Shown piece by piece: positions 62,760-64,000 of a DNA stretch of 64,000 bases (its first letter is position 1; the number at the start of each line of letters is the position of its first letter). The notes under the pieces were generated by a model. That model was not told the DNA's origin. It made no database searches and saw nothing but the letters and a program-made list of their open reading frames with translations. This stretch comes from Zoroaster sp. YZ-2022 (Eukaryota > Echinodermata > Asteroidea > Forcipulatida > Zoroasteridae): NCBI GenBank assembly GCA_029582265.1, contig CM055823.1:11907716-11971715 (forward strand), in the 5' to 3' direction. The position numbers and the translations under genes are program-made.

Positions 62760-63555
62760 ATACATGCAATAATACTAAACCATTATAAAGTATTTTTATT
62801 CACATGATACACTAATCAGCCGTTGGTTTTATTTGACCTTCCAGATACGATCCCCATGGGACACAAACAAATGTATTTTTCTCTGAGTGATGAAATTTGA
62901 GAGTTGCTTAGCAACCAAGTAATACGTAAATGATCTGTCATTCTTATTTAAACAGAGAAAAAAGGGGGAAAACAGAAATTAAACTGATATGTATTACAAA
63001 TGGATGAGAGAAGTCAACCGTAAAACTACTCCCTTGTGTAACGGCATAACAAGGAGCGAGGAATCAATTAGCATTGGCCACGGCGCACAGGAATAAACTC
63101 CGATTCGAAGCGGAGCCCGGCCGCGATATTTTCTGCAGTAAAGCAGTACACGGTCTCTTCATGCATTTGAATTGTGGTCTTTTAATTCATTATAAGTAAT
63201 GATTTCCACAGCCGTGCATTAATTTAATTTTGTTAATATTAACAAAAATGGATACAGGCTAAATAATAATGCAATAAAAATGTATTAACTGTTGTAAATT
63301 CGAATTCAATACCCTTCACATAGAGGCGAACGTGTTTACCATTATACCATGACATAAACTTCGGTAAATTATATTTTTGTATAGTACCTTTTTAAAACAT
63401 TTTATGTAAGATATTGACATATCTATGGACTGCAAAAACAAATATCAAGACCCAGCCGAAAGCCATTTGGAGTTACAGTCGCGATTCTACAGGGTTAACA
63501 TCTGTTTTATTTTCATGTTACCTCGTGATAAAATAAATGCTCCTATTGAACTATT
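62760..63555. other. No supported gene
   Basis: The 63050-63130 part (cggcgcacagg, cgaagcggagcccggccgcg) is CpG-rich and could be a promoter or repeat remnant. Confidence 0.3.
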
Positions 63556-63559
63556 AGGC

Positions 63560-63860
63560 CCGTTTCAAACGTCGCTCTCCTGCTGGGTCGAATTCAAGTT
63601 GAGTTCGACAATAGCACGGCAATAGCGCGGCGGTGGTTTCAAACGTCTTCCTTAATTCAAGTTCCTAATTGGTTTAAAATAAATCCAAAATGGTGGACCT
63701 ATATATGAGACCAGAAACGTCGTTTGAAACAAATTAAAGCCATTCAGAACTGTCCCGCATAGCACGGCAGAGCCTATCAAGCCAAGTGCCCCTTTCGAGT
63801 CGAATTCAAAAATGGTTTCAAACGTCACGCTCCTGCCGTGTCGATTCGAGCAATTCTAAT
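63560..63860. repeat. Dispersed repeat with ttcaaacgtc..ctcctgccgtg motif
   Basis: gtttcaaacgtcgctctcct, gctgggtcgaattc and gtttcaaacgtcacgctcct, gccgtgtcgattcg are two related copies in direct order, with tttcaaacgtcttcc between them. It may be a transposon end. Confidence 0.45.
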
Positions 63861-63954
63861 TATTTGAATTTTGTGTTCATTTCACACCTGACTAACTTCT
63901 GCTCACTCTTGTGTTCATGTATGAATGTATGTTTGTATTCTGTCGCATTTTGCC

Positions 63955-63995
63955 TTTGAGAAAGAACCTGCTAGGTTTGAAACGTAAGGCCAATC
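63955..63995 (+). repeat. Copy of ctgctaggtttgaaacgtaaggccaa repeat
   Basis: aacctgctaggtttgaaacg, taaggccaat also appears at 15965-15995 (with acatg inserted). It is cut by the window end. Confidence 0.5.
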
Positions 63996-64000
63996 ACCAT

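Overview
The window looks like nuclear DNA of a marine invertebrate animal. The base composition is AT-rich, the one clear host gene is split by GT-AG introns, and most of the rest is transposon-derived: tRNA-derived SINEs, non-LTR retrotransposon pieces, many small terminal-inverted-repeat elements (MITEs), minisatellites and microsatellites. Nothing prokaryotic (operons, Shine-Dalgarno sites, CRISPR) is seen. The phylum cannot be fixed from sequence alone. The very frequent palindrome TACATGTA, the tRNA-Leu SINE and the (ATT)n-tailed retroelements fit an echinoderm, hemichordate, cephalochordate or mollusc.

Host genes. The five downstream coding exons of a TP53I11 (p53-inducible protein 11) orthologue lie on the minus strand from 15885 to 5376, and reading frame and splice phase agree across every junction. 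About 195 residues are readable and only a short N-terminus is missing. A further spliced exon-like segment (29979..30105, minus) belongs to an unidentified gene. Two THAP zinc-finger exons (41538..41829 minus; 57580..57882 plus) are both frameshifted. No other host coding sequence could be supported.

Layout. 1-5.4 kb: SINE pieces, a miRNA-like hairpin, a 90-bp TTAA-flanked MITE, then the TP53I11 3' side. 5.4-15.9 kb: TP53I11, whose introns hold several MITEs and a 3.7-kb 34-bp minisatellite. 16-26 kb: SINEs, a diverged tandem repeat, an 830-bp inverted-repeat element with target duplication, and a 197-bp palindrome. 26-31 kb: mostly unassigned. 31-34.4 kb: a 50-bp minisatellite with a 1256-bp higher-order duplication. 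35.8-37.7 kb: a recurring GGTTACTCACGTTAC motif. 38.6-41.2 kb: a repeat element carrying a broken PIF/Harbinger copy and about 195 pure GAA triplets. 41.5-48 kb: THAP exon, TTAA-flanked MITEs, nested hAT-like elements, LINE tail, SINE. 48-57 kb: mainly MITEs. 57.5-61 kb: THAP exon followed by a LINE split by a Harbinger-like element that itself contains a hAT-like element. 61-64 kb: a 46-bp minisatellite and unassigned sequence.

The window is best read as one small membrane-protein gene in a transposon-rich landscape. No new multi-gene system was found. The most unusual items are the MITE-derived minisatellite, the long inverted-repeat elements, the GAA expansion inside a repeat family, the duplicated 3' splice site in TP53I11, and the roughly 188-bp spaced motif.
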